A stretch of 32,500 bases of DNA from assembly GCA_963575745.1 (NCBI GenBank), contig CAUYUJ010003969.1:542969-575468 (forward strand). The letters run 5' to 3'. This document shows, piece by piece, positions 9,882 through 19,339 of the stretch (the stretch's first letter is position 1; each line of letters begins with the position of its first letter). Source of the DNA: Prorocentrum cordatum (lineage: Eukaryota; Sar; Dinophyceae; Prorocentrales; Prorocentraceae). The position numbers and the translations under genes were made by a program. Below the pieces are notes generated by a model. The model was not told the origin of the DNA and searched no databases. It saw only the letters and a program-made list of their open reading frames with translations.

Positions 9882-10196
9882 GGGGTCAGGGTTAGCTCGG
9901 GTTCGTGTTTCGGGAATCCAAGCCCGAGTTACCCCGGGCCCGAGTTACCCCGGATAACTCGGGCGTCCAGAGCCCCACATCATCAGGGGTATCTCGGGTC
10001 AGGGCTAACTCGGGTTCGTGTTTCGGGAATCCAAGCCCGAGTTACCCCGGACCCGAGTTACCCCGGATAATTCGGGCGTCCAGAGCCCCACATCATCAGG
10101 GGTATCTCGGGTCAGGGCTAACTCGGGTTCCTTTTCCGGGAATCCAAACCCGAGTTACCCTGGACCCGAGTTACCCCAGATAATTCGGGCGCCCAA
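9882..10196. repeat. 113-bp tandem array with nested palindromes
   Basis: There are nearly three copies of a 113-bp unit, with starts of CTCGGGTTC at 9896, 10009 and 10122. Each unit carries TAACTCGGG and CCCGAGTTA, which are exact reverse complements. They are placed so that at least two hairpins can form per unit; for example, CCCGAGTTA and TAACTCGGG are separated by only seven bases in the first copy. Confidence 0.9.
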
Positions 10197-10225
10197 AGGA
10201 GGAGGAGGAGGAGGAGGAGAAAGAG

Positions 10226-11240
10226 GCGGTCGTAAGTTGTCAGTTTCGCCGTGGATCTTGACTCTTGGTCTTCCCGCGAAGGTGTCTGGAGGCCTCAAAC
10301 TATTCAACATCGCAAATACAATTTCGTCCCACAGGCATCCAACACTTTTTGTTGCCCTGGAGCCCTCGAAGTTAACAGCAGGACTCTCCGTACGGCCAGA
10401 AGGCATTCAGGCCCAGACGGGGCCCAACAAAAAAATCAAGAACCTCACCTCTTTGGGCCGGGCGACTACCACTGCCGCGGCCACCGCTGGGCTGGCATTG
10501 CTTCCGGGAAGATTGTGGCCGCCAGGCCGTACAGCACTTGTCGAAACGTTCAGAAAATATCTCTCCTTGATTTTGGAACGTCAAGGACAAGGATAGCAGG
10601 AACTGCCTGGTAGCCCCGCCGAGCGGTCACCGCCGCCGCTGCCTCTGTTGGCCAGGGCTCTGGACCCCAGAGATAGGCTCCTTCTCCCGACGCGCTGTGC
10701 CACGCTCGCGCCTGGGGTCCCCCACCCTCAACCTCGATGGGCGCCGCGGACCTGATCACGGCGGCTTGTGGTTGCTCCGATCACCACATCGATCATACAC
10801 AGCGGCGTAGGGTTTTTTTGTTGTCCAGAGTTCCGGGCGGATCGCTGAAGTCTGCGCTGCACACCACTGGCGGCTTCTTCGACGTCGCCGGCCAAAGGAT
10901 GAACGACACCACCCCACCTACGGCCCTCCATGTTGCGCTACGGCCCACCGGGGGCCGCAGCGCGTACCATGCAAAGATCCACGCCGGACGTCCTGGTATA
11001 TGCTGCGGCCCGCGGGGCCGCAGGTGGGGTGGTGCCGCTGTGTTTTGGCCATCGACGCCGCCACCCGCGCCTCTTCCGCGCGCTGGGGAGGGGCCCCGGA
11101 GGAGGAGAGGCCGGCGCCGGCCCAGGAAGGCCAGGCGGCCCTTCGCAGGCCTCTTTTATATGCAGCCTTTTTTTTTTTTTTGCTCGTGGGCGTCGGGAAC
11201 GGAAGCCACGGCGGCGAGTGTCTCGCCCTTAGTGGGCCCT
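10226..11240. other. Intron 3 sequence with a possible extra exon at 10829-10995
   Basis: Nothing here belongs clearly to the oxidoreductase. One plus-strand stretch, 10829-10995, follows a good acceptor (GGTTTTTTTGTTGTCCAG) and has mostly G/C-ending codons, reading GGSLKSALHTTGGFFDVAG and onward, before GTATAT at 10996. I do not recognise it, and the oxidoreductase keeps phase without it. It could be an exon of a nested gene or chance. Confidence 0.25.
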
Positions 11241-11515
11241 GGAAACGACAGGGCCGGTTTCTTACCGGTTCCGTTTTGCCGTTTTTGTTGCCGGTTCCGA
11301 CGCCGTTTTTTTACCGGATCCGGCGCCGTTTTTTCACCGGTTCCGGCTCTGGTTCCGATCCTGGAGCTGTTTTCTACCGTTTCCGGTCGCCGTTATTTTG
11401 CCGTTTCCATTTTCAAGGGACATTTTTCCCTACCTAGCTGCTGATGTTGATGTAGATGTAGATGCAGGTGTAGATGTAAATGTAGCCGTCGGTGTAGATG
11501 TAGATGTTGCTTTCC
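11240..11515. repeat. Degenerate CCGGTTCCG/GCCGTTTT and (GTAGAT)n repeats
   Basis: From 11250 to 11415, units such as CCGGTTCCG and GCCGTTTTT alternate about every 20 bases. From 11440 to 11512 the hexamer GTAGAT recurs with changes. The flank (11560-11585) repeats the same CGGCAC/CCGTTTCC motif in mirror image. Confidence 0.65.
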
Positions 11516-12029
11516 TAATTGCTCCAACTCCTAGGTAGGGTCGCACTGGGATAATTATGGAAACGGTGAAAAAACGGCACTGCCGTTTCCGGGGCCCACA
11601 AAGGTCTCGCCCACCTCGGCCTCCAGACCTCGAGGCCTGCTGCCGGGCCCGCCAGCACCAGGGGGCCCCGATCGGCACGGGGACCGCGCCGCGTGGTGAG
11701 TCGGTGGGGAGTCGGTGTCATCGCACGCGGTCGAGGCCACTGCCTGAGTGTGAGGCCGGGTCACCGGCGACCAGCTTGGCCGCGGCGTTGCGAGGGGGCT
11801 CCGCCGAAGCTTCCTCGCGGGCCCACGGCATCGACGCCGGAACGATGACAGGGGAAGGGGGGGGTCTGCTTCGGGGGAAGTCTGGTCTGCGCTCTCTTCG
11901 AGGTGAGGTTTCTGGGGGCTCTGGGCAAACGGCCGTCATGCATGGCTGGTTCGGGGGAGGGGGGTTAACGCTGCTCGTCTGGGGGGGTTGAGACCCCCTC
12001 CCGTTGACTCTTTCATGTGGAGTGCCCCT

Positions 12030-12165
12030 GAGATTCAGGAGGAGAAAAAACACACAGTCACAATGAATCGTCGATCCCCAGGAAAATATTGGAAAATACG
12101 GGAAGTGGGGGGGGGGGAAGACGCACATCCCCAAACATATCGCAAAATAGGTCTCAGGGCCCCTT
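12030..12165. repeat. Dispersed repeat family R6, copy 2
   Basis: Matches 7134-7300, with a longer G run in the middle. It marks the left edge of the repeat mosaic at 12.0-13.5 kb. Confidence 0.7.
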
Positions 12166-12169
12166 CAGA

Positions 12170-12540
12170 GCTCCCGGCGCCGCGCTTCGAAGGGAGCGGG
12201 CGGCGGACCACCATCTTGGGGGCCACCTCGTGGGGTCGCGGGGCCTGCTCGTTCTCTGTGTCTTTTGGGCCTCCGGCCTCTCTCCCGTCTCCTCCGCGCT
12301 CTCCGCGGCCGCTCTCTCTGCTCTCTCCCTTGCTCGGCGCGCTCCGCGCTCGGCGCGCGCCCCGTCGGCCGCGGCCGCCGCGCCCGCGACAGCCGGCGTG
12401 GCCGATTCGAGAATTGGGGGCTGTGAGGGTACAGTCGGGGCCCTGAGATCCCGGCGCCGCGCTTCGAAGGGAGCGGGCGGCGGACCACCATCTTGGGGGC
12501 CACCTCGTGGGGTCTCGGGGCCTGCTCGTGCTCTGTGTTC
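12170..12540. repeat. 277-bp tandem duplication (two ~93-bp near-identical copies)
   Basis: The stretch at 12171-12262 reappears at 12447-12538 with only a few differences; both contain GCGCTTCGAAGGGAGC and ACCACCATCTTGGGGGCC. The DNA between (about 12300-12420, CGCGCTCCGCGCTCGGCGCG) has a diverged second copy at 12765-12870. Confidence 0.85.
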
Positions 12541-12544
12541 CCAG

Positions 12545-12720
12545 ACCCCCGACGTCATGACGTTTTCATGACGCGACCCCCAGAGGTCTGGACCTATTCG
12601 CCGGGACCGGTTTTTCACCCCGAGTCGTTTTTTGACGGTCCCGAGGGCCGGTAAGGGCCCCCGGAGGCCGAAAACATAGAAAAACCTCCCGTCGTGATTT
12701 TTTCATGACTCGAGGGGGTC
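12545..12720. repeat. Dispersed repeat family R2, copy 1
   Basis: This block of about 170 bp matches 22163-22340 almost base for base, including GTCGTTTTTTGACGGTCCCG and AAAACATAGAAAAACCTCCC. Its left end holds a hairpin (GTCATGA, five bases, TCATGAC), and a TTTTTCATGAC copy recurs at the right end. Confidence 0.88.
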
Positions 12721-12884
12721 TGGGTTTGGGCCTTGGGCCTCTCCCTCCTTCCTGCTCCGCGGCCTCTCTCTCTGCTGAACCCCGCCCTCGCGGCGCGCTC
12801 CGCGCTCGGCGCGCCGCGTCGGACGCGTCCGCCGCGCCCGCGGCAGCTGGCGTGGCCGATTCTCGGGGAAACGTAAGACTCGGG

Positions 12885-13085
12885 CAAGCCTCGGGGGCGG
12901 AAAAGAGGGGGGTGATGACTAGGGGGGGGGTGGATATCATGGCGGGGGCCATGATATTTCCCCAGATTTCATGGCGCTTCTTCTGATTTCATTGCGCCCC
13001 TGGCCCCCCCGCTGGGCCGCGCACATGCCGCCGGTCATGATTTGCACCCCCCCCTCTTGGACACCCCCCTCTTGGCCGCTCCCGA
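12885..13085. repeat. Dispersed repeat family R3, copy 1
   Basis: Matches 24560-24775 along its length (GGGGTGATG, CCCCAGATTT, GGGCCGCGCAC, CACCCCCCTCTTGG). It contains a perfect 10-bp stem, ATATCATGGC/GCCATGATAT, with a GGGG loop at 12934-12957. Confidence 0.82.
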
Positions 13086-13260
13086 AAGCCGGAACTCGGG
13101 CTTGCCGACGTTTTTTTGACGAGCGCGTCCTGGATTTTGCCGGTCCAGTTTTCGTGGGATGTCTGCAGTGGGAGCTCGCGTCAAGTTTCAGATTGGGCCT
13201 CGTCATTTTTATGATGGACCCCGTCAGGCCAACCCGCGCCCCCCGTGCCCGAGTCTGTTG
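13086..13260. repeat. Dispersed repeat family R4, copy 2
   Basis: Matches 9400-9600. The bases just before the R3 block (12872-12895, CGTAAGACTCGGGCAAGCC) resemble the left edge of R4, so R3 may have inserted into an R4 element. Confidence 0.65.
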
Positions 13261-13261
13261 A

Positions 13262-13485
13262 GACTTGAGGACTGAGAGGGTACGGTCGGGGCCCTGAAGA
13301 AGGAGCCCTTTTCGCTGGGGAGGGGCTCCATGTTCCTGAAGTGTTTCGCAGCTTGCCGCAGGTTTCCCTCTTATGTTTTCGATGGGGACATCGAAGTTGA
13401 ACCTATGGTAAAGAAGGGGCCTCGTTCCTTGTTTAGGGTTCCTTGGGCCAACGCCCTCGACTGCATCTTGGACCCCTTGGAGGCC
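13262..13485. repeat. Dispersed repeat family R1, copy 3
   Basis: The uninterrupted version of R1. It shows that the insertion at 4506-4669 is extra sequence rather than a loss elsewhere. A weak CTTGG-type region follows to about 13690. Confidence 0.75.
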
Positions 13486-14077
13486 ACCCGTGGAGCCTTG
13501 TTCTGCAGAGTGGGCGCGGTCTTGGTGCCTTTTGAGTGCCTCTATAGGGGATTTGTTTGGGGCATCTCGGGGCCGTCCTGGCGTCGTGTTGGGCCGTCTT
13601 GGGAGACGCTGGTGGTGTCTACGTACGGTCTTCTGGAGGCCACCCTGGGGCAATTTTTGGGCGCTGTCCCTGAGGGCCCTCCTGAAGCATTCCCAGGACA
13701 CACCTTGGGAGAACAACGGCGACAAACGGGACGCGTTGACAACCCAAGGCTTTCAATTCTCGCTTGCCTTGAGTCAGAGCGTGAATTGCCTACCCCGCTT
13801 TCGCTTCCAGGCAAAACCAGGTCATACCACGCGCCTCCTCGTCAAGCGGCCTGACCAGTACAGGCCGTTGTTTGGCATCGTTTGGTATCTCTTGGAAGCG
13901 AGGGGATCAAAAGCGAGGTAGGTTTGTTTTCCCCCTATTGAAGGCCCTCCTGTGTCATCGTTGGCCCTCGTGGGCCCTCTCGCGAATGGCTTCCAGGGCC
14001 CCGTGCTGGTCCAGCGACGTTCTCGTGGTGCGGCCGAGGGGGGCGCGCCGCCCCGCCCCCCCCCAACCTCCTCCCCG

Positions 14078-14142
14078 AGGAGGAGGAGGAGGAGCAGGAG
14101 GAGGAGGAGGAGGAGGAGGAGGAGGAGGAGGAGGAGGAGAGC
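14078..14142. repeat. (GGA)n tract
   Basis: About 20 GGA triplets with one GCA. The minus strand left of it (13955-14040) could read as a short exon, but no splice sites decide this. Sequence from 13700 to 14688 otherwise shows nothing recognisable. Confidence 0.85.
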
Positions 14143-14688
14143 AGACAGCTCGAAGGAGATCGGGCGGGAGAGACAGCGGACGGGAGGCGGTGGACAGCAC
14201 GAGAGAGCGAGAGGCGGCCGAGGGCACAGGCAGGGCCGCAGCCCAGCAGGGCACGGGCCTCTCAACCGGGGGTTCCCCCAGGAGGGCTGGCGTCCTCACG
14301 GCGCAGAGTCCTGGAGTTTTTGTTTGGCCGGGAGGGGCTGCAGGACAACTCCTTGGCCTGGCCAGGCTCGGTGCCAGCGGGTACGGTCCTGGCGCTGAAG
14401 TGACGACCAAGTTGGGTTCGGAATGGGCTCGCTGCTTCTTAGATCATCACGCGGTTGTTCCTCTAGCCTTCCTCGTGCACCCATGCTCTTCTGGTGCCAC
14501 AGGAGGGGTTTCGCTCTCTGTTGTAGCGCTTCCATATTGCAGCAGCTTGCCTGCAGTCGGAGTCCTCTATGCAATGGCTTTGGCTGCCTTGCTTCTCGTG
14601 GCCTCCTCCAATGTTTTCCCCGCGCGATGAGAAGCAGCAGGAGGAGGTCTATGTCACGGAAGGCCCGGTGACTGCCCCCCGTGGCCAG

Positions 14689-14804
14689 GATACGATCACG
14701 ATCGTGGTCGATTGGAGGAACATCGAAGACGGCTCCGTAGGCCACGGCGTGTACACCAGCAGCTGGGTGGCGCCGAAGTCGGACGTGCACTCGCAGCAAC
14801 GCTG
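14689..14804 (+). CDS. Gfo/Idh/MocA oxidoreductase, exon 4 of those visible
   Basis: The largest exon (116 nt) codes for [20 protein letters not shown] followed by [19 protein letters not shown]. This is the most diagnostic part of the gene: a strand with alternating hydrophobic residues, a glycine-rich turn, then the YTSSW and [10 protein letters not shown] blocks of the family's C-terminal domain. The acceptor is ACTGCCCCCCGTGGCCAG followed by G, joining in phase 0 to exon 3. The donor is GTTCCG at 14805, leaving TG, which the first G of exon 5 turns into Trp. 33 of 38 codons end in G or C. The frame can be read on to a stop at 14826, but the join to exon 5 restores the family sequence and is preferred. 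Confidence 0.8.
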
Positions 14805-14889
14805 GTTCCGCCTCTCCTCACACTGAAGCAGGGGGCCTCGTGCACGACCCCTCCTTCTCGATCCATGGCTCGCCCCGGTTCCCCTCCCA

Positions 14890-15340
14890 CTCCCCCTGTC
14901 CCTCCCGCGGTCGGTCTGCTCGGTCTGCACGGTCCCATCCGTTCGTTCAGTCCACCCCGACTCGCTCGGTCCGCTTGCTTGGTCCGCTCTGTCTGCTCGC
15001 TCGGCCCAGTCGCTCGATCTGCTGAGGCTGTTCGTTCGGTCCTTTCGGTCCGCTCGCGCTCGGTCCGCTTGGAGAGTTGGTCCGCGCTGTCGCGCGGCTT
15101 GTTCGTTCACTCGGTCCGCTTGCTCGTCCGCGCGACTCGGTCGATGGAATCGCTCCGAAAGTTGGCTCGCTCCCACGGAACACCTGCCCGCTCGATCCGC
15201 TAGCTTGGTCCGCTCAGGCTGGTAGGTCCGCTCGCTCAGTCCGCTCGCTCTGGTCTTTCCGCTTGCTCACTCCCTTCGGCCCGCTCGGTCGGCTCGCTCG
15301 TGTCGCCCGGTCTGCTCGATCCGCTCAGGTCTTTCTTCGT
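14890..15340. repeat. Degenerate GGTCCGCTCGCTC repeat field (intron 4)
   Basis: Short units such as GGTCCGCT(C/T)GCTCGGTC recur with many changes; a thinner continuation runs from 15400 to 15500. The minus-strand reading (RADRADQ-type repeats) is low complexity and not a gene. Confidence 0.75.
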
Positions 15341-15710
15341 GCGTGCGAGCCCGCGAAAGTTACGCCGTCTGCTCGATCGTATGCCTTTCCTTCTCCCTCC
15401 AGGGGAAGACATCTGCCCGGTCTGCGCGCTCGCACGCTCGCCATAACCTCCCGCTTCCCTCGGTCACCCTGGTTCGGTCGGTCTGCTCCTGCTGCTCCGT
15501 CCGTTCGGTCCAGTCCCGGTCGGCTACTGCCCCTTCCTCCCTCTGTCTCTCTCGCCCTCCCCGCGTGGTAGGTCTGCTCGCTCGCTCGTTCTTTCGCCCA
15601 TCCCCTTCCACGGGGTCCGCGCGGCTTGCCGGGTCGAGACGCCGCTGCCCCTCGAAACTGCTCGAAGCTGCTCTGCGTGGTCGCATGCCGTCGTCCTTTC
15701 CGCACGGCAG

Positions 15711-15750
15711 GTTCTATATGGGCCAGCAGGGCGAGGTCACAGTGGACCAG
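15711..15750 (+). CDS. Gfo/Idh/MocA oxidoreductase, 40-nt exon 5
   Basis: This micro-exon codes for FYMGQQGEVTVDQ. In the family, the SQQ-(R/W)-FFYMGxxGE-VTVDQA segment directly follows the block encoded by exon 4, and the join W|FYMG is exact. The acceptor is CCTTTCCGCACGGCAG followed by G. The only join that keeps phase and gives the family's VDQAHRGY uses a GC donor (GCCGCA at 15751). 11 of 13 codons end in G or C. A long GGA tract starts about 25 bases further on, so the exon sits right against simple repeat. Reading on through the donor gives poly-Glu from the repeat. Confidence 0.74.
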
Positions 15751-15775
15751 GCCGCACCCCATAGAGCCGACGGGG

Positions 15776-16110
15776 AGAAGGAGGAGGAGGAGGAGGAGGA
15801 GGAGGAGGAGGAGGAGGAGGAGGAGGAGGGGGAGGAGGAGGAGGAGGAAGGAGGAGGAGGAGAGGAGAAGGAGGAGGAGGAGGAGGAGGAGGAGGAGGGG
15901 GAGGAGGAGGGGGAGGAGGAGGAGGAGGAGGAGGAGGAGGAGGGGGAGGAGGAGGCGGAGGAGGAAGAGGAGGAGGAGAGAGAGAGAGGAGGAGGAGGGG
16001 CGGAGGAGGAGGAGGGGGAGGAGGGGGGGAGGAGGAGGAGGAGGGGGGGGAGGAGGAGGAGGAGGAGAGGAGCAGGAGGAGGAGGAGGAGGAGGAGGAGG
16101 AGGAGGAGAT
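15776..16110. repeat. Long (GGA)n tract in intron 5, first block
   Basis: About 335 bases of GGA triplets broken by GGG, AGA and GCA variants. All frames stay open (poly-Glu, poly-Arg, poly-Gly, or poly-Pro/Ser/Leu on the other strand), which explains the long open frames across it. Confidence 0.95.
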
Positions 16111-16510
16111 TTGATGTGTGAAGAGATGGTCGAGCATGGACAGGTAGAGGCAAGCTGAACGCGCGAGGAGCAGGCGAGGGGGGTTTGGCGGAGGGCGCGG
16201 CCGCCAGCGACGCGGTGTGATGCGAGCAGGGGAGAGAGCACTTGCGGCATAGCAATGGGGTTTCATCATGCGCCGTCTGCTAACGCCAACACCAATCTGC
16301 TTATGGCATTCCATGACGCCGTCAGCCGTCGAGGCTTCGTCTACACTGCAACGGCCCATCTGCGAGTCCTAGTGACATCATTTGTTGGCGCTGCCTGCCG
16401 GCGCCAACGGGCGTCTTCTGCCAGCGTCTGCAAGCATCTGCCGCCGCGAGGCGCCGAAACCCGCCGCTGCCGCTGCTCCTGCGCCGTTTTTCTTTTCTTT
16501 TTACGGGGCA

Positions 16511-16733
16511 GGAGGGGGAGGAGGAAGAGGAGGAGGAGGAGGAGGAGGATGAGGAGGAGGAGGAGGAGGAAGAGAAGGAGAAGGAGTGGAGGGGGAGGAG
16601 GAGGAGGAGGAGGAGGAGGAGGAGGAGGAGGAGGAGGAGGAGGAGGGGGGAGGAGGGGGAGGGGAGGGGGAGGAGGCGGAGGAGGAGAGGAGGAGGAGGA
16701 GGAGGAGGGAGGAGGATGAGGAGGAGGAGGAGA
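16511..16733. repeat. Long (GGA)n tract in intron 5, second block
   Basis: About 220 bases of GGA with scattered variants, ending 78 bases before exon 6. The first and second blocks are separated by 400 bases of ordinary intron sequence. Both blocks end in the same GGAGGAGATTTGAT (16097-16114 and 16727-16740), which suggests duplication of a tract with its right flank. Confidence 0.93.
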
Positions 16734-16811
16734 TTTGATTTGTCCAGCTGGCGCTGCCTGCCTCGTGTTCTGTCCAGCCCGAGGGGCGCGGGAGGGCTCG
16801 CGGGCGGGAAG

Positions 16812-16878
16812 GCCCACCGCGGCTACTTCGTGGCGCAGGAGGGCGCGCCCTTCGCCTCGGTCAACCCGCTGTTCTGGA
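16812..16878 (+). CDS. Gfo/Idh/MocA oxidoreductase, exon 6 of those visible
   Basis: This exon codes for AHRGYFVAQEGAPFASVNPL followed by FW and one base. Together with exon 5 it gives VDQAHRGY and then NPLF, a segment characteristic of this family. All 22 full codons end in G or C. The acceptor is GGCGGGAAG followed by G; it is weak, without a pyrimidine tract, because a GGA tract lies just upstream. I end the exon at a GC donor (GCCAGT at 16879), since one left-over A plus AG from exon 7 gives the Lys expected after NPLF(M/W). The alternative is a GT donor at 16883, which needs a different exon 7 start. The exon is sandwiched between two GGA tracts only 170 bases apart. Confidence 0.73.
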
Positions 16879-16905
16879 GCCAGTGGGGGAGAAGCGCGCG
16901 TCGTC

Positions 16906-17116
16906 GGGGAAGAGGAGGAGGCGGAGGAGGAGGAGGAGGAGGAGGAGGAGGAGGAGGAGGAGGAGGAGGAGGAGGAGGAGGAGGAGGAGGAGGAGGAGGA
17001 GGAGGAGGAGGAGGAGGAGGAGGAGGAGGAGGAGGAGGAGGAGGAGGAGGAGGAGGAGGAGGAGGAGGAGGAGGAGGAGGGGGGGGGAGAAGAAGGAGGA
17101 GGAGGAGGAGGAAGGA
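16906..17116. repeat. Nearly pure (GGA)n tract after exon 6
   Basis: This is the purest tract in the window. From about 16924 to 17080 GGA repeats run without interruption, more than 50 units, then break up in GGGGGG and AAG variants. It starts about 27 bases past the exon 6 donor. Confidence 0.95.
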
Positions 17117-18000
17117 CATGGGAGGAGGATCGGCAGGGCGAGGAGGACGAGGACGACGGCGGAGGGGGCAAGGGGGGATTCGGGAGGTGGGCGGATGGAG
17201 GATGGAGGATGGAGGCGTCCAGCTGTACCCCGAAACCTTGCATGTTTTTGTTGATCCAGCGCTCGTTGGAACCATCCAGTCCACCACTGAGACATCGAAC
17301 AAGGGCTTGTACCAACGCGTCCTGGGTGCGTCGAGGGATATGCGGGAAGACACCACATTTTGTTGTGCATATGACCAAACAGTCGGATCGCGAGGACGAG
17401 ACAGAGCATTCGATGTGACCAAACTGCACCATCAGACAACGCAGTGGCCGAGAGCCAGCGGAGGCTTGGAACCACATCGAAGACGAAGTGCGCAATAGGC
17501 CGAGGAATGGTTTGAGAAACGCAGCGGGAGGTGAGCTGCCGACGAGCAGGGCCCGAATGCGCATGCACGCATGCGCCCTCGAAATTGCACGTGGTCGAAG
17601 AAAACGCGATCACGATTTTTCACAACTGCGTAAGATTTTCTTCCACGTTCTTCTCAATTTGTCGTTCAGAGTTGTGGTCGATCGTGACGTTCCCGTTCGC
17701 AGCATTGCGAGGGTGCAGCCATAAGGTTGCGACAGCACCGCGTCGTCTACAGTGCAGCACGGAAGGGTAATTAGAGAAGTTGAAAGACAGCATGGGACAT
17801 TGCACGCGCCTTCGCGCACATTTGTGTGGCTCAGACGGGCAACTTTCCACCAATAGAACAGGATGAGTGGCCCCAGGAGTTGTTGGCAGAGTTGTTTGTG
17901 GTGGTAAGTTGGGGGAACGCACATAATTATATAGTAAAAACGCACATAGTATTATAACCATGAATGTTGTTATATACTTACAACAACATGCCACAACCAT
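17117..18000. other. Intron 6 sequence without recognisable gene
   Basis: Both strands have readable frames at 17217-17500, but neither has a convincing splice context or a family I know. The end (17920-18010) is AT-rich and holds a short direct repeat of CATAGTATT and small inverted repeats. Confidence 0.45.
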
Positions 18001-18039
18001 AGTATTGTTATATGGATCCTCTGGGTTCCGTGGAAATTC

Positions 18040-18262
18040 ACAAATTTCAGAAATTCAAAGGAGACACCGAAATTCCAGAAAATCCAGAAATTAGGAAATC
18101 CAGATATTCCAGACATTCCAGACATTCCAGAAATTCTAGAAAATCCAGGAATTCGAGAATTCCAAATATTTTCCGGAAATCCAGAAAATCCAGATATTCA
18201 AGAAATTCTAACAATTCCCGGAATATCCAGAAATTTCCAGAAATTCTTGGAATTCCTTGGAA
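18040..18262. repeat. 9-bp ATTCCAGAA minisatellite
   Basis: More than 20 units of 8-10 bp close to ATTCCAGAA, AATCCAGAA or ATTCCAGAC. It is AT-rich against a GC-rich background. Confidence 0.9.
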
Positions 18263-18319
18263 TAGCGGCCCGGCCGTGGCTGGCACTGATGGTTCTGCCC
18301 TTGCCAGTGCCTGATATCA

Positions 18320-18930
18320 GTAGGAAATGTTTGGCATTGAAGACTCATGAGCAAGGAAGCCTCACCACGGAGTCCGGATTGAAGAATCATCGCTGCGACA
18401 TCTTGACTGAGGAGCCTGCGCAAAGGAATCCGGAGTAAGGAATCCATAGAACAGAATTTGCCGTATTGAAGATTTGGCAAGGAATTATTATTCTGGGGTC
18501 TTCGTGGAGGAAGCCTTCGCAGGAGTCGTTACTGAGGAATCCGCGGTTAGGTATTTGTTCTTTGCCACGGACTCCCGGGAGCATGTATTCAGGAGTCCTT
18601 AGTAAGGAATATTCGCGATTGAATATGTACAAAGGAGTCCTCGGTAAGGAATCTGGACTGACGGAAAGTAGCAAGGAATCCTTACGCAGGAACCCTCATG
18701 CGGAATCCGTAGTAATGAAACTCCCTTATGGTATGTTTACGCAAAAATATGTACTGAGGCGTTTGTACTAATGGAACCTGCAGTACGGCATCTTCACTAA
18801 GGGATGTTTGTTAAAGAGTAGTTTGTAAGGAATCTGGATTGACAGAAGACCGTATACACTAAGGAATCCGCATTCAAGAACCGTCAGTAAATAATATTAT
18901 GAAGGAATCCATAATAAGGCATCGTGCGTA
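18320..18930. repeat. Degenerate AAGGAATCC / GGAGTCC repeat field
   Basis: Units around AAGGAATCC(G/T) with spacers such as GCAGTA, TTGAAGA and TTAGTAAGG recur every 20-30 bases throughout, with heavy drift. No coding signal. Confidence 0.75.
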
Positions 18931-19339
18931 TGGAATATTTATCATGGAGTCAGTGGAAGCGGCGGACGCCGCGCGACAGCCTTGCCGACCCCGACGGAGA
19001 CGGCTGGCGCCGCGCGCAGGCCCTGCCGACCTCCTCAGTCCCAACGAGGCTCCAATCGTTATCGGGATGCCGCCAGCAACGCGCCCGGCGCCTACGCGAG
19101 AAAGACGCGCTTTGAAACAAACAGCGCGTCGCCGGAGCGAGGGCGCAACATTCTGCCGAGGCACGGCCCCCGCGCCGCCGCCCCAGAAATCCCCGCCCCC
19201 CAAAATGGGGGGCCCGAGCGCCGTGGGAAGCATCCCCCATCAGAATTTTCGACGCTTCGCGTGGCCCCACAAGCCCATCCAGAAACGACGCCTAGAGGAA
19301 TTGCCTCGATCAGGGAAGTGGGCAGCACGCACAGGAAGG

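Noticed and set aside
9896-9960. CGGGTTCG..AATCC resembling a tRNA T-arm
   Set aside because: It recurs in each 113-bp repeat unit with no acceptor, D or anticodon arms around it.
14296-14799. Minus-strand 167-residue frame over exon 4
   Set aside because: The plus frame has 33 of 38 codons ending in G or C and gives recognisable family motifs joined in phase to its neighbours; the minus frame has neither.
15325-17613. Several 160-400 residue frames of poly-Glu, poly-Gly, poly-Arg, poly-Ser, poly-Leu or poly-Pro
   Set aside because: All are translations of (GGA)n/(CCT)n; every frame on both strands is open across such tracts.
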